Shown here one piece after another: positions 24,110 to 28,931 of a stretch of 41,632 nt of DNA. The position numbers were made by a program, and so were the translations under genes. Position 1 is the stretch's first letter. Every line of letters begins with the position of its first letter. The notes beneath the pieces are model-generated. The model worked only from the letters and a program-made list of their open reading frames with translations. It was not told the origin of the DNA and searched no databases. Location of the stretch: IMG/VR virus record IMGVR_UViG_3300035698_014801, positions 1-41,632 of that record. One strand, given 5' to 3'. Origin of the DNA: a virus.

Positions 24110-24178
24110 ATGAAAACTACAAGAAGTTATAGTCTCTTATCTTTATCGCTAAATTTAGTGAGGCTACGCTGTACATAA
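24110..24178 (+). CDS. Leader peptide A (Leu/Ser/Tyr-rich) of tRNA operon A
   Basis: A 22-codon ORF beginning Met-Lys, with the core SYSLLSLSLNL: six Leu (TTA three times, CTA twice, CTC once), four Ser and one Tyr (TAT). The tRNAs downstream are Leu-UAG (reads CTA), Leu-UAA (reads TTA), Ser-UGA (reads TCT and TCG) and Tyr-GUA (reads TAT); two of the Ser codons are AGT, which Ser-UGA does not read. It is followed by an intrinsic terminator, and codons 16-18 (TTA GTG AGG) contain the strand that can pair with the terminator. By analogy with leu and his operon leaders the ribosome should act as the sensor. Peptide itself probably has no function. Confidence 0.8.
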   Translation: MKTTRSYSLLSLSLNLVRLRCT

Positions 24179-24236
24179 TTTAAAAGTTAATTTAAAGTAC
24201 CAGACCCTCACTATTTAATTATAGTGAGGGTTTTTT
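24156..24236 (+). promoter_or_regulatory. Attenuator A: antiterminator and terminator
   Basis: Terminator: CCCTCACTAT (24205-24214), six-base loop, ATAGTGAGGG (24221-24230), six T. Antiterminator: TAGTGAGG at 24156-24163, inside the leader ORF, is complementary to the 5' arm of the terminator (8 bp), with GTAC/GTAC (24171-24174 with 24197-24200) extending it. The two structures exclude each other. Confidence 0.75.
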
Positions 24237-24241
24237 AATTT

Positions 24242-24322
24242 AGGAATGTGACATAAAAGCGAATGGCAGAGTAACTAGTCTTAGACACTAGAGTTTTACG
24301 GGTTCGAATCCCGTCATTCCTA
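24242..24322 (+). tRNA. tRNA-Leu (anticodon TAG)
   Basis: Acceptor AGGAATG/CATTCCT, anticodon stem CTAGT/ACTAG with loop CTTAGAC, T-arm ACGGG-TTCGAAT-CCCGT. The D region is enlarged and its stem weak, and the long variable arm expected of Leu tRNAs is missing, which is odd. Anticodon TAG reads CTA/CTN Leu codons, and CTA occurs twice in leader A. Confidence 0.75.
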
Positions 24323-24328
24323 CAATAA

Positions 24329-24413
24329 GCTTCAGTGGTGGAATTGGTAGACACGCGGGACTTAAAATCCCGTGACCATTGCGGTCGTGTGGGTTCGATT
24401 CCCACCTGAAGTA
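24329..24413 (+). tRNA. tRNA-Leu (anticodon TAA)
   Basis: Classical class II tRNA: acceptor GCTTCAG/CTGAAGT, anticodon stem CGGGA/TCCCG with loop CTTAAAA, long variable arm, T-arm GTGGG-TTCGATT-CCCAC. Reads TTA, the commonest Leu codon of leader A. Confidence 0.95.
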
Positions 24414-24418
24414 CTACT

Positions 24419-24500
24419 GGAAGAGGGCGCCCATGGGGGCAAGCAGATTTGAAATCTGTAGCAGTCGGTAACGACGAGGGTTCGATTCCTTTCTTTTCCG
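24419..24500 (+). tRNA. tRNA-Ser (anticodon TGA)
   Basis: Class II tRNA: acceptor GGAAGAG/CTTTTCC, anticodon stem GCAGA/TCTGT with loop TTTGAAA, long variable arm with a GTCG/CGAC stem, T-loop TTCGATT. Reads TCN serine codons. Confidence 0.93.
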
Positions 24501-24517
24501 CTAATTTAAAAAAAACA

Positions 24518-24907
24518 ATGAAAAAACAAAATAAAATTAGATTAAAAGTTCAGAAAAATATTGACAATACACCTTTTGAGGTTAGACAAAAATACTCTGA
24601 CGGTTATCATACATTTGAAGAATTGTATGAATTTAGAAAAGTTTATAATGCAGTACTTTTTAATGAATGGGCAAAGTTTGATATTCCTCTTTACAATGTA
24701 CATAAATCAATGAAGCATGCTAATGGTGAAGATTGTTTTAATGGCGGATGGTTTATTGTGGTAGCTGTTTTGCCAACAGGACAAATATCTAATCATTATG
24801 AATTAAAAGATTGGAATTTATTTAAAATTCCTGCAAAAGATAAAGCATTATTTGAATTTGATGGTCACAATTCTACTGATGTTTTAAACCGTTTAAATGC
24901 CTTATAA
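24518..24907 (+). CDS. Conserved phage protein of unknown function
   Basis: A 129-residue protein; the frame is open further upstream through the Ser tRNA, but the ATG at 24518 directly after the tRNA is the sensible start. The sequence includes YSDGYHTFEELYEFRKVYNA, GGWFIVVAVLPTGQISNHYE and KDWNLFKIP, a combination I have seen in short proteins of many unrelated phages, always without known function. It lies inside tRNA operon A, between Ser and Tyr tRNAs, and so would be controlled by leader A if there is no internal promoter. Confidence 0.85.
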   Translation: MKKQNKIRLKVQKNIDNTPFEVRQKYSDGYHTFEELYEFRKVYNAVLFNEWAKFDIPLYNVHKSMKHANGEDCFNGGWFIVVAVLPTGQISNHYELKDWNLFKIPAKDKALFEFDGHNSTDVLNRLNAL

Positions 24908-24924
24908 CAATTAAATTTAAAATA

Positions 24925-25167
24925 ATGATTATAATAGTTTTAGGAGTTTTTGTTTTATTAGTAATTTTAAATCAAAACATTGAAAATAAAAAAGAAGAAA
25001 AAGAAGAAGAAGAAGAAGAAGAGTATTTAGACCGCAATAAATATTTATTTAAAGAAGACGAAGAAGAAGAAGAAGATCAGATTTATCATCCAACAACTGG
25101 ATATAGAGGAACTAGAAGCGAGATGGATGCTTATATAATTAACAGAGAAAGACGGCAAAATGAGTAA
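24925..25167 (+). CDS. Single-span membrane protein with Glu-rich tail
   Basis: An 80-residue protein with an N-terminal membrane anchor (about residues 1-15, MIIIVLGVFVLLVIL) followed by a highly acidic region with runs of seven and six Glu/Asp (KEEEEEEEYL, KEDEEEEEDQ) and a polar C-terminus (YRGTRSEMDAYIINRERR). Topology should place the acidic part in the cytoplasm or periplasm depending on insertion; the lack of positive residues before the span suggests the tail is inside. It overlaps the next gene by eight bases. Function unknown. Confidence 0.65.
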   Translation: MIIIVLGVFVLLVILNQNIENKKEEKEEEEEEEYLDRNKYLFKEDEEEEEDQIYHPTTGYRGTRSEMDAYIINRERRQNE

Positions 25168-25510
25168 AAAAGAAGATTTATTTTTTAGAGTATCTAATGA
25201 TACCACAGAACAAGGATTATGGTACGATCGTAAAGGAAGTTTTACAGGCTTAATACACGATGAGTTTAATTTTTGTACTAACAATAAAATATTGATGCCT
25301 TTTAATGAACAAGCAGTAGGTTATTTATCAGCTGCAGACACTTTAGAAAAATTGTTTTATTGGTTTCCAATTGAAGATATAATAAAACTTCAAAAGTATG
25401 GCTATAGAGCGTCTGTGTACAAAGCAATGGATAAAAAATACAATAATCAATATAGACATTGGTTAATTAATGAGAAAACTTCTCTTTTTATAGGAGAGAT
25501 AAAGTTTTAA
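25160..25510 (+). CDS. Conserved small phage protein, unknown function
   Basis: A 116-residue soluble protein. Notable segments are QGLWYDRKGSFTGLIHDEFNFC, MPFNEQAVGYLSAADTLEKLFYWFP and KLQKYGYRASVY; this order of motifs recurs in small accessory proteins of Bacteroidota phages that I recall without a function. It overlaps the upstream membrane protein gene by eight bases and ends six bases before the Tyr tRNA. It probably belongs to the same transcript as tRNA operon A. Confidence 0.75.
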   Translation: MSKKEDLFFRVSNDTTEQGLWYDRKGSFTGLIHDEFNFCTNNKILMPFNEQAVGYLSAADTLEKLFYWFPIEDIIKLQKYGYRASVYKAMDKKYNNQYRHWLINEKTSLFIGEIKF

Positions 25511-25516
25511 TAAATT

Positions 25517-25597
25517 CCCTTAGTTGAGCAGGTGGTGAGCTCAGTAGATTGTAGATCTACCGTTAACGCCTTGTAGGTTCGATTCCTATCTGGGGGA
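25517..25597 (+). tRNA. tRNA-Tyr (anticodon GTA)
   Basis: Acceptor CCCTTAG/CTGGGGG, perfect D-stem GAGC/GCTC, anticodon stem GTAGA/TCTAC with loop TTGTAGA, an extra arm CGTTAACG as in bacterial Tyr tRNAs, T-arm GTAGG-TTCGATT-CCTAT. Tyr is the third amino acid represented in leader A (TAT codon). Confidence 0.95.
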
Positions 25598-25611
25598 CAA
25601 ACATGGAAACT

Positions 25612-25646
25612 GAACCTACAAGGCGTAGGACTCCCCTGCTAAGGGA
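25612..25646 (+). repeat. Abbreviated antisense copy of the Tyr tRNA
   Basis: Fifteen bases at 25612-25626 are the exact reverse complement of the variable/T-arm of the Tyr tRNA (25566-25580), and CTAAGGGA at 25639-25646 is the exact reverse complement of its 5' acceptor strand (25516-25523), with CCTG/CAGG matching in between. The order is that of an antisense tRNA with the D-loop and anticodon arm deleted. The transcript could fold back on the tRNA. Confidence 0.7.
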
Positions 25647-25753
25647 TGATGATCGGTTGGATTGGGCTTCGAGTGCTCCGGTTTCCGCTAATAGAACCTC
25701 TGGTCGAGAACGATTCGACATCTAGCGTTTTGCTAACGAAACACATTTATTTG
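25647..25753 (+). other. GC-richer intergenic stretch, possible structured RNA
   Basis: Clearly less AT-rich than its surroundings, with small hairpins such as GTCGA/TCGAC (about 25704-25720) and TAGC/GCTA. Group I core pairings like those of the polA intron are not recognisable. It may be the remnant of a mobile RNA linked to the HNH gene. Confidence 0.35.
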
Positions 25754-25761
25754 TATATTTG
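25754..25761 (+). promoter_or_regulatory. -7 box of the free-standing HNH gene
   Basis: TATATTTG with TTTG at 25729-25732, 21 bases upstream, close to the Bacteroidota -33/-7 arrangement; the HNH ATG follows 16 bases later. Confidence 0.6.
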
Positions 25762-25777
25762 TAAAAATGCTATTCAA

Positions 25778-26218
25778 ATGAACAAATGCCCAGAGTGTAA
25801 TGTAAAAACTAAAAATAAATTTTGTTCAAGAAGCTGTAGTGCCACTTACCATAACAAAAAAAATCCAAAACGCAAACCTAGTACAAAATGCAAAACTTGT
25901 TCTTGCCTTATAACTAATAGAAAAGTTTATTGTGTGATATGTTCAGAAAAAAGACTTTATAAAACAATAGAAGATCTTATGTACGTCAATCATCATAAAA
26001 GTAGTGCTTTTGCATGCATAAGACAAAGAGCTAGAACTGTAGCTAAAAATTTAGGATGGAAGTCTTGTGAAGTTTGTGGGTATGATACTCATATAGAAAT
26101 AGCTCATGTAAAATCAATTTCTTCTTTTACTAAAAATACTCTTATAAGTATAGTTAACGACAAGAGTAATTTAAGAGCTTTGTGCCCTAATCACCATTGG
26201 GAATTAGATAATATTTGA
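25778..26218 (+). CDS. Free-standing HNH endonuclease
   Basis: A 146-residue nuclease, starting at the ATG at 25778 (MNKCPECN); the frame is open upstream, but that part is not protein-like. Two zinc knuckles come first (CPEC...FCSRSC near 4-26; CKTCSC...CVIC near 44-66), then the HNH core: CEVCGYDTHIEIAHVKSI near 104-121 and LRALCPNHHWELDN at the end. Same type of enzyme as the intron-borne one in polA but diverged and without an evident intron around it. It sits at the convergence point of tRNA operons A and B, its stop touching the 3' end of the Arg tRNA, a common landing place for homing genes. Has its own promoter. Confidence 0.88.
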   Translation: MNKCPECNVKTKNKFCSRSCSATYHNKKNPKRKPSTKCKTCSCLITNRKVYCVICSEKRLYKTIEDLMYVNHHKSSAFACIRQRARTVAKNLGWKSCEVCGYDTHIEIAHVKSISSFTKNTLISIVNDKSNLRALCPNHHWELDNI

Positions 26219-26290
26219 ACCCGAAGAGAGACTCGAACTCTCATTGTATGGCTTAGAAAACCACTGCATTTCCAATTATGCTATTCAGGC
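26218..26290 (-). tRNA. tRNA-Arg (anticodon TCT)
   Basis: Acceptor GCCTGAA/TTCGGGT, anticodon stem GTGGT/GCCAT with loop TTTCTAA, T-arm GAGAG-TTCGAGT-CTCTC. Last tRNA of operon B. Reads AGA; the Arg codon in leader B is AGA. Confidence 0.92.
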
Positions 26291-26296
26291 ATTTTG

Positions 26297-26368
26297 AGGG
26301 CATGGTGGCATTTGAAGCCACTACTCCGGGTTACAAATCCGGTATTTTGCCGCGTAAACTACACGCCC
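26297..26368 (-). tRNA. tRNA-Thr (anticodon TGT)
   Basis: Acceptor GGGCGTG/CATGCCC, anticodon arm CCGGA-TTTGTAA-CCCGG (one mismatch next to the loop), T-arm GTGGC-TTCAAAT-GCCAC. Leader B contains three Thr codons. Confidence 0.9.
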
Positions 26369-26372
26369 ATTT

Positions 26373-26448
26373 GTGCCCCGCATGGGGATCGAACCCATAA
26401 CCTACCCGTTAAAAGCGGGGAGCTACTTCCTATTGAGCTTCCAAGGCA
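26373..26448 (-). tRNA. tRNA-Lys (anticodon TTT)
   Basis: Acceptor TGCCTTG/CGGGGCA, D-stem AGCT/AGCT, anticodon stem CCCG/CGGG with loop CTTTTAA, T-arm ATGGG-TTCGATC-CCCAT. Operon B; leader B contains AAG in its core. Confidence 0.88.
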
Positions 26449-26451
26449 TTA

Positions 26452-26481
26452 ATCCGGAAATTTCCGGATAGTTTCCGGATA
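26452..26481. repeat. Perfect 18-base palindrome plus repeat
   Basis: ATCCGGAAATTTCCGGAT is a perfect palindrome (26452-26469), and TTTCCGGATA is repeated at 26461-26470 and 26472-26481. It lies between the Gly and Lys tRNAs of operon B and could be an RNA-processing hairpin, a pause or terminator without T run, or a protein-binding site. Confidence 0.7.
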
Positions 26482-26484
26482 TAG

Positions 26485-26556
26485 TGCAGAATGTCAGATT
26501 CGAACTGCATCCCCTGTTTGGAAGACAGGTACTCTAGCCATTGAGCTACATTCTGC
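26485..26556 (-). tRNA. tRNA-Gly (anticodon TCC)
   Basis: Acceptor GCAGAAT/ATTCTGC, anticodon stem CCTGT/ACAGG with loop CTTCCAA, T-loop TTCGAAT. Operon B. Reads GGA, present in the leader core; the other Gly codons there are GGC. Confidence 0.95.
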
Positions 26557-26561
26557 ATTTG

Positions 26562-26636
26562 CGCACCCTAAAGGATTTGAACCTTTGACACCTGGTTTTG
26601 GAGACCAGTGCTCTGACCAGACTGAGCTAAAGATGC
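26562..26636 (-). tRNA. tRNA-Trp (anticodon CCA)
   Basis: Acceptor GCATCTT/AGGGTGC, anticodon stem CTGGT/ACCAG with loop CTCCAAA, T-arm AAAGG-TTCAAAT-CCTTT. Operon B; leader B contains one Trp codon, an otherwise rare residue. Confidence 0.95.
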
Positions 26637-26641
26637 ATTTA

Positions 26642-26716
26642 GAGGAATTTATTGGTTTCGAACCAATCTCTCGTGAGCTTCAATCACGCGCTTTCACCAG
26701 ATTAGCTTAAATTCCT
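26642..26716 (-). tRNA. tRNA-Phe (anticodon GAA)
   Basis: Acceptor AGGAATT/AATTCCT, anticodon stem CGTGA/TCACG with loop TTGAAGC, T-arm TTGGT/ACCAA type with TTCGAA loop. Operon B. Confidence 0.93.
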
Positions 26717-26720
26717 ATTT

Positions 26721-26793
26721 GAGATGCTAACTAGAATCGAACTAGTGTTGGAAGTTTTGCAGACTTCTGCCTAGCCACTCGGCCATAACACCT
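26721..26793 (-). tRNA. tRNA-Cys (anticodon GCA)
   Basis: Acceptor AGGTGTT/AGCATCT, anticodon stem GAAGT/ACTTC with loop CTGCAAA, T-arm CTAGT-TTCGATT type. First tRNA of operon B, right after the attenuator; Cys is also the most frequent residue of leader B (five). Confidence 0.93.
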
Positions 26794-26800
26794 TATAAAC

Positions 26801-26834
26801 AAAAAACCCCTAACATTACTGTCAAGGGCTTTTC
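26801..26834 (-). terminator. Attenuator B terminator
   Basis: On the minus strand: AAAAGCCCTTGACA, tetraloop GTAA, TGTTAGGGGTTTTTT. About 14 bp with several G-U pairs and a T run; it ends seven bases before the Cys tRNA. Leader bases TGTAAGGG (minus strand of 26897-26904, codons for Cys-Lys-Gly) can pair with CCCTTGACA of its 5' arm (8 bp with one bulge), giving an alternative antiterminator. Confidence 0.75.
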
Positions 26835-26862
26835 ACGGTCGGGGAGTAAAAAATATATAATT

Positions 26863-26946
26863 TTACACTTTCAAACATAAAGAGCCAAAGACGCATCCCT
26901 TACAGGTCCATCTACAAAAGCCACAGTTTGTCGTGTTGTTTTTCAT
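26863..26946 (-). CDS. Leader peptide B (Cys/Gly/Phe/Trp/Arg/Thr/Lys) of tRNA operon B
   Basis: A 27-codon ORF beginning Met-Lys. The core CGFCRWTCKGC consists only of Cys, Gly, Phe, Arg, Trp, Thr and Lys, exactly the seven amino acids served by the seven tRNAs of operon B. Codons are TGT GGC TTT TGT AGA TGG ACC TGT AAG GGA TGC; AGA matches the Arg-UCU tRNA and TGG the Trp tRNA. A later part has more Cys, Phe and Gly. Starvation for any one charged tRNA would stall the ribosome within this stretch, upstream of the terminator. A zinc-finger-like reading of the Cys residues is possible but a 27-residue product before a terminator fits a leader better. Confidence 0.8.
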   Translation of the reverse strand: MKNNTTNCGFCRWTCKGCVFGSLCLKV

Positions 26947-26950
26947 AGGA

Positions 26951-26958
26951 CAAATATA
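26951..26958 (-). promoter_or_regulatory. -7 box of tRNA operon B (TATATTTG)
   Basis: Exact match to TAnnTTTG on the minus strand, four bases before the leader ATG; ATTG, close to the -33 TTTG element, lies 19 bases further upstream. Confidence 0.7.
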
Positions 26959-26984
26959 CTTTAATTTTTAACACAAACAATAAA

Positions 26985-27071
26985 ATGGACGAAAAACTTT
27001 ATTATACAATTGAATCTGATCCAGGAGATGAAGATACCTCTATTAATGTTCAAAACGAATCCGATGATTAA
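26985..27071 (+). CDS. Tiny acidic ORF (28 residues)
   Basis: Starts divergently from the operon B promoter and overlaps the next gene as ATGATTAA. The product is rich in Asp, Glu and Ser (ESDPGDEDTSINVQNESDD). The overlap pattern is the same as between real genes here, which supports translation, but the ORF is short and could be a coupling leader for the next gene. Confidence 0.45.
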   Translation: MDEKLYYTIESDPGDEDTSINVQNESDD

Positions 27072-27306
27072 CAATAAAAAACGAAGCATATTATATTATA
27101 CTTTACCTCCAATAGTAATTCCTTTTTTAATTTATATTATAGGAGCTACTTCTATGTGGTTTGTAGAAATGCGTGAAGCTTATAATTACTATGATATAAC
27201 ATGCTGGCACGCAGCTTTAAGAGCATTTTATATTTTATTTTGTATTTGCTGTACAGGTATGTTTTATTCTTGGATAAATCAAAACAACGATAACAATGAA
27301 GGGTAA
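27064..27306 (+). CDS. Small two-span membrane protein
   Basis: An 80-residue protein, with the start taken at 27064 (MINNKKRS) because the upstream part of the frame overlaps the preceding ORF and is not protein-like. Two membrane spans: LPPIVIPFLIYIIGATSMWF and AFYILFCICCTGMFYSW, with a basic N-terminus and a short acidic C-terminus, so both ends are probably cytoplasmic. It overlaps the next small gene. No family recognised. Confidence 0.65.
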   Translation: MINNKKRSILYYTLPPIVIPFLIYIIGATSMWFVEMREAYNYYDITCWHAALRAFYILFCICCTGMFYSWINQNNDNNEG

Positions 27307-27412
27307 AAAAGTAGAATTAGCAGAGATACCTGTAGAGTGGGTTAATAAAGTTTTTGTAATTTTGGATAATGATGGAAGTCAAATTGCTTCCGGAATAATA
27401 AAACCTTTATGA
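27296..27412 (+). CDS. Small 38-residue protein
   Basis: An ORF linked to both neighbours: it starts inside the end of the membrane protein gene and ends on an ATGA overlap with the next gene. The product (VELAEIPVEWVNKVFVILDNDG and GIIKPL) looks like a small beta-rich domain. Real gene status rests on the double overlap. Function unknown. Confidence 0.5.
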   Translation: MKGKKVELAEIPVEWVNKVFVILDNDGSQIASGIIKPL

Positions 27413-27852
27413 CACAACAATCTTCAGGAACTTTAAATGAACAATTTTTAGTTAAATACTCCAATCCTAGTCACACTTTTCGACACGAAGAAGGAGGTGT
27501 AATAGGGTATAAACTTGTAGTAAACAAGGTTGAAAACTTTTATTCGATTGGTACCGGTATGTATAGATATAAGACAGGAATAGTTGCTCGTAGAGAGAAT
27601 GATTATTCTGTTCTATACGAAGGAACTGATTGTTTTGAATCAAAAATGAAAAACCGTGTAGCTGTCTTCCTCACTGTTCAGGATTTGTTTCTCACATTTC
27701 CTTTTGTTCAATACGAAGATCAATATTACACAATAGTTGAAATAGAACTTGGAGGAGATTTAATTATGTTTGACATGGAAAATAAACATAATAATACCTG
27801 TGTTTTAGCAGGAACTTATATTAAAAGTATAAAAGAATCAAATTTAAATTAA
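27409..27852 (+). CDS. Unknown 147-residue protein
   Basis: Beta-rich soluble protein without recognised family. It starts on an ATGA overlap and contains short strand-like segments (YKLVVNKVENFYSIG, YRYKTGIVARRENDYSVLYEG, YYTIVEIELGGDLIMFD). No cysteine cluster, signal peptide or membrane span. It is followed by another unknown gene after seven bases, and then by the leader of tRNA operon C. Confidence 0.7.
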   Translation: MTQQSSGTLNEQFLVKYSNPSHTFRHEEGGVIGYKLVVNKVENFYSIGTGMYRYKTGIVARRENDYSVLYEGTDCFESKMKNRVAVFLTVQDLFLTFPFVQYEDQYYTIVEIELGGDLIMFDMENKHNNTCVLAGTYIKSIKESNLN

Positions 27853-27859
27853 TAATGAT

Positions 27860-28309
27860 ATGAGTAAAAGACAAATCTATGTAGGAACAAAAAAAGTATA
27901 CCCTACAGCAATGACAAGAGCAGAGTATTATTTAAAACTAGAACTTAGAGTTCCTTTAAATGAAGATGCAACAGAAAAAGGATACATGGTTGAATATTTA
28001 GAAGGAGGTAAACCAAATACTTCTTTTTCTAATATGTATGTTTCTTGGTCACCAAAAGATGTTTTCGATAAGTCTTATTTTGTAGAAAAAGATAAAAAAA
28101 CAGCCGAAATTCTTTTAAGATTAAATTTAGAACTTAAAGAATTAGTTTCTAAATATGATGCTCTTACACTTTTTTTAGACTCTCCTCAAGCCACTACTAT
28201 ACCTAGTGTACAACTTAAACTTCTTACAATACAAGAACCTGTTATGAGTGCTTATATATCTATTTTACAACTTCGTATTGAATTAATTGAAAAAAGTGAA
28301 AATAGTTAA
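27860..28309 (+). CDS. Conserved phage protein of unknown function
   Basis: A 149-residue protein. The N-terminal half (VPLNEDATEKGYMVEYLEGGKPN...YVSWSPKDVF) carries the motif 'GY-EY-GG-PN...SWSPK-VF' that I have seen in small proteins of many tailed phages, usually annotated as hypothetical. The C-terminal half is helical (LELKELVSKYDALTLFLDSP, LLTIQEPVMSAYISILQLRI) and looks like a coiled helical hairpin added to that domain. It is the last gene before the promoter of tRNA operon C. Confidence 0.8.
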   Translation: MSKRQIYVGTKKVYPTAMTRAEYYLKLELRVPLNEDATEKGYMVEYLEGGKPNTSFSNMYVSWSPKDVFDKSYFVEKDKKTAEILLRLNLELKELVSKYDALTLFLDSPQATTIPSVQLKLLTIQEPVMSAYISILQLRIELIEKSENS

Positions 28310-28320
28310 AATAATTTATG

Positions 28321-28328
28321 TATGTTTG
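28321..28328 (+). promoter_or_regulatory. -7 box of tRNA operon C (TATGTTTG)
   Basis: Exact match to TAnnTTTG, eight bases before the leader ATG. No clear TTTG at -33. Confidence 0.6.
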
Positions 28329-28336
28329 CAGTGCAA

Positions 28337-28405
28337 ATGAAAACAATTATAAATATCGACATGATTAATGTAGCGGATAATATCCGACAGGAACTCTATG
28401 TTTAA
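28337..28405 (+). CDS. Leader peptide C (Ile/Asn/Asp/Met/Val/Ala) of tRNA operon C
   Basis: A 22-codon ORF beginning Met-Lys. The core IINIDMINVADNI consists only of Ile, Asn, Asp, Met, Val and Ala, precisely the six amino acids of the seven tRNAs downstream. Codons include ATT, ATA and ATC, AAT, GAC and GAT, ATG, GTA, GCG; the single ATA would suit the lysidine-modified CAT tRNA if one of the two CAT tRNAs is Ile2. The last codons (CAG GAA CTC) form one strand of the antiterminator, so a ribosome that reaches the stop covers it, while one stalled in the core leaves it free. Confidence 0.85.
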   Translation: MKTIINIDMINVADNIRQELYV

Positions 28406-28457
28406 TATTTAATTAGAATTAAACGAGTCCCTGTTAGAAATAGCAGGGACTTTTTTT
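28388..28457 (+). promoter_or_regulatory. Attenuator C: antiterminator and terminator
   Basis: Terminator: AGTCCCTGTTA, GAAA tetraloop, TAGCAGGGACT (28426-28451), seven T. Antiterminator: CAGGAACTC (28388-28396) pairs with GAGTCCCTG (28425-28433), 8 of 9, and GTTTAAT (28400-28406) pairs with ATTAAAC (28418-28424), 7 of 7. The second arm of the antiterminator contains the first arm of the terminator, so only one can form. This is the clearest of the four attenuators. Confidence 0.85.
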
Positions 28458-28464
28458 ATAATAT

Positions 28465-28537
28465 AGCGTGATGGTGATGATGGAAACATATTAGGCTCAT
28501 AACCTTAAGGACGAGGGTTCGAATCCCTCTCACGCCA
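28465..28537 (+). tRNA. tRNA with anticodon CAT (Met, initiator Met or Ile2)
   Basis: Acceptor AGCGTGA/TCACGCC with an A1-C72 mismatch, anticodon stem TTAGG/CCTTA (one mismatch) with loop CTCATAA, T-arm GAGGG-TTCGAAT-CCCTC. An unpaired 1-72 is typical of initiators, but the three G-C pairs of the initiator anticodon stem are absent; Ile2 (reading ATA) is equally possible. First tRNA of operon C. Confidence 0.85.
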
Positions 28538-28539
28538 CT

Positions 28540-28557
28540 AAGTCCACAAGGGGACTT
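28540..28557 (+). other. Small hairpin between tRNAs
   Basis: AAGTCC/GGACTT with a six-base loop just after the CAT tRNA. Probably a processing or stabilising hairpin; weak as a terminator. Confidence 0.5.
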
Positions 28558-28615
28558 TAATTACCTTACGCACTTTTAAAGTTAAAGTCATATAGCCGAA
28601 AGGAAAACTTTACAT

Positions 28616-28688
28616 GGGACTATAGTTCAGACGGCTAGAACAGGAGGCTTGCACCTTTCAGACCTGGGTTCGATTCCTAGTAGCTCCA
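28616..28688 (+). tRNA. tRNA-Ala (anticodon TGC)
   Basis: Acceptor GGGACTA/TAGCTCC (one A-C mismatch), anticodon stem GGAGG/CTTTC with loop CTTGCAC, T-arm CTGGG-TTCGATT-CCTAG. Leader C has one Ala codon, GCG. Confidence 0.88.
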
Positions 28689-28701
28689 CAAATTTTAAAT
28701 T

Positions 28702-28833
28702 ATGAGAGAAAAAGATATTGTTAAAAAAGAGGTTTTAGGTAAAGGTAAGCCCATGATCAATGTTAAAGCCCATGTCGCTACTAAAGAAGAAATAATTAAG
28801 TATAGGCGTAAACAATACAAATATCTTTTCTAA
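28702..28833 (+). CDS. Small basic protein in tRNA operon C
   Basis: A 43-residue Lys-rich ORF between the Ala and Ile tRNAs. The sequence (VKKEVLGKGKPMINVKAHVA and EEIIKYRRKQYKYLF) could form a small nucleic-acid-binding or ribosome-associated fold. No family recognised. Small basic genes of this kind often lie between phage tRNA genes. Confidence 0.5.
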   Translation: MREKDIVKKEVLGKGKPMINVKAHVATKEEIIKYRRKQYKYLF

Positions 28834-28851
28834 GTGTAAAAAAGTAAATAA

Positions 28852-28925
28852 TGTTGAATAGCTCAGTCCGGCAGAGCAGTTCCCTGATAAGGAAAAGGTC
28901 GTAGGTTCAAATCCTGCTTCAACAA
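28852..28925 (+). tRNA. tRNA-Ile (anticodon GAT)
   Basis: Acceptor TGTTGAA/TTCAACA, D-stem GCTC/GAGC, anticodon stem TTCC/GGAA with loop CTGATAA, T-arm GTAGG-TTCAAAT-CCTGC. Ile is the main residue of leader C (five). Confidence 0.93.
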
Positions 28926-28931
28926 CAACAT

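Noticed and set aside
24110-24178. Leader A as a leader captured from a host leu operon
   Set aside because: Considered because of its Leu content, but the Ser/Tyr content and the matching tRNAs downstream, with three parallel cases, fit a phage tRNA system better.
25517-26218. Group I intron around the second HNH gene, interrupting the Tyr tRNA
   Set aside because: The Tyr tRNA is complete before the HNH gene, and no P1, P7 or core like that of the polA intron can be drawn.
26863-26946. Leader B as a Cys-rich zinc-finger microprotein
   Set aside because: The Cys spacing is irregular, and its position between promoter and terminator and its residue set match a leader peptide.
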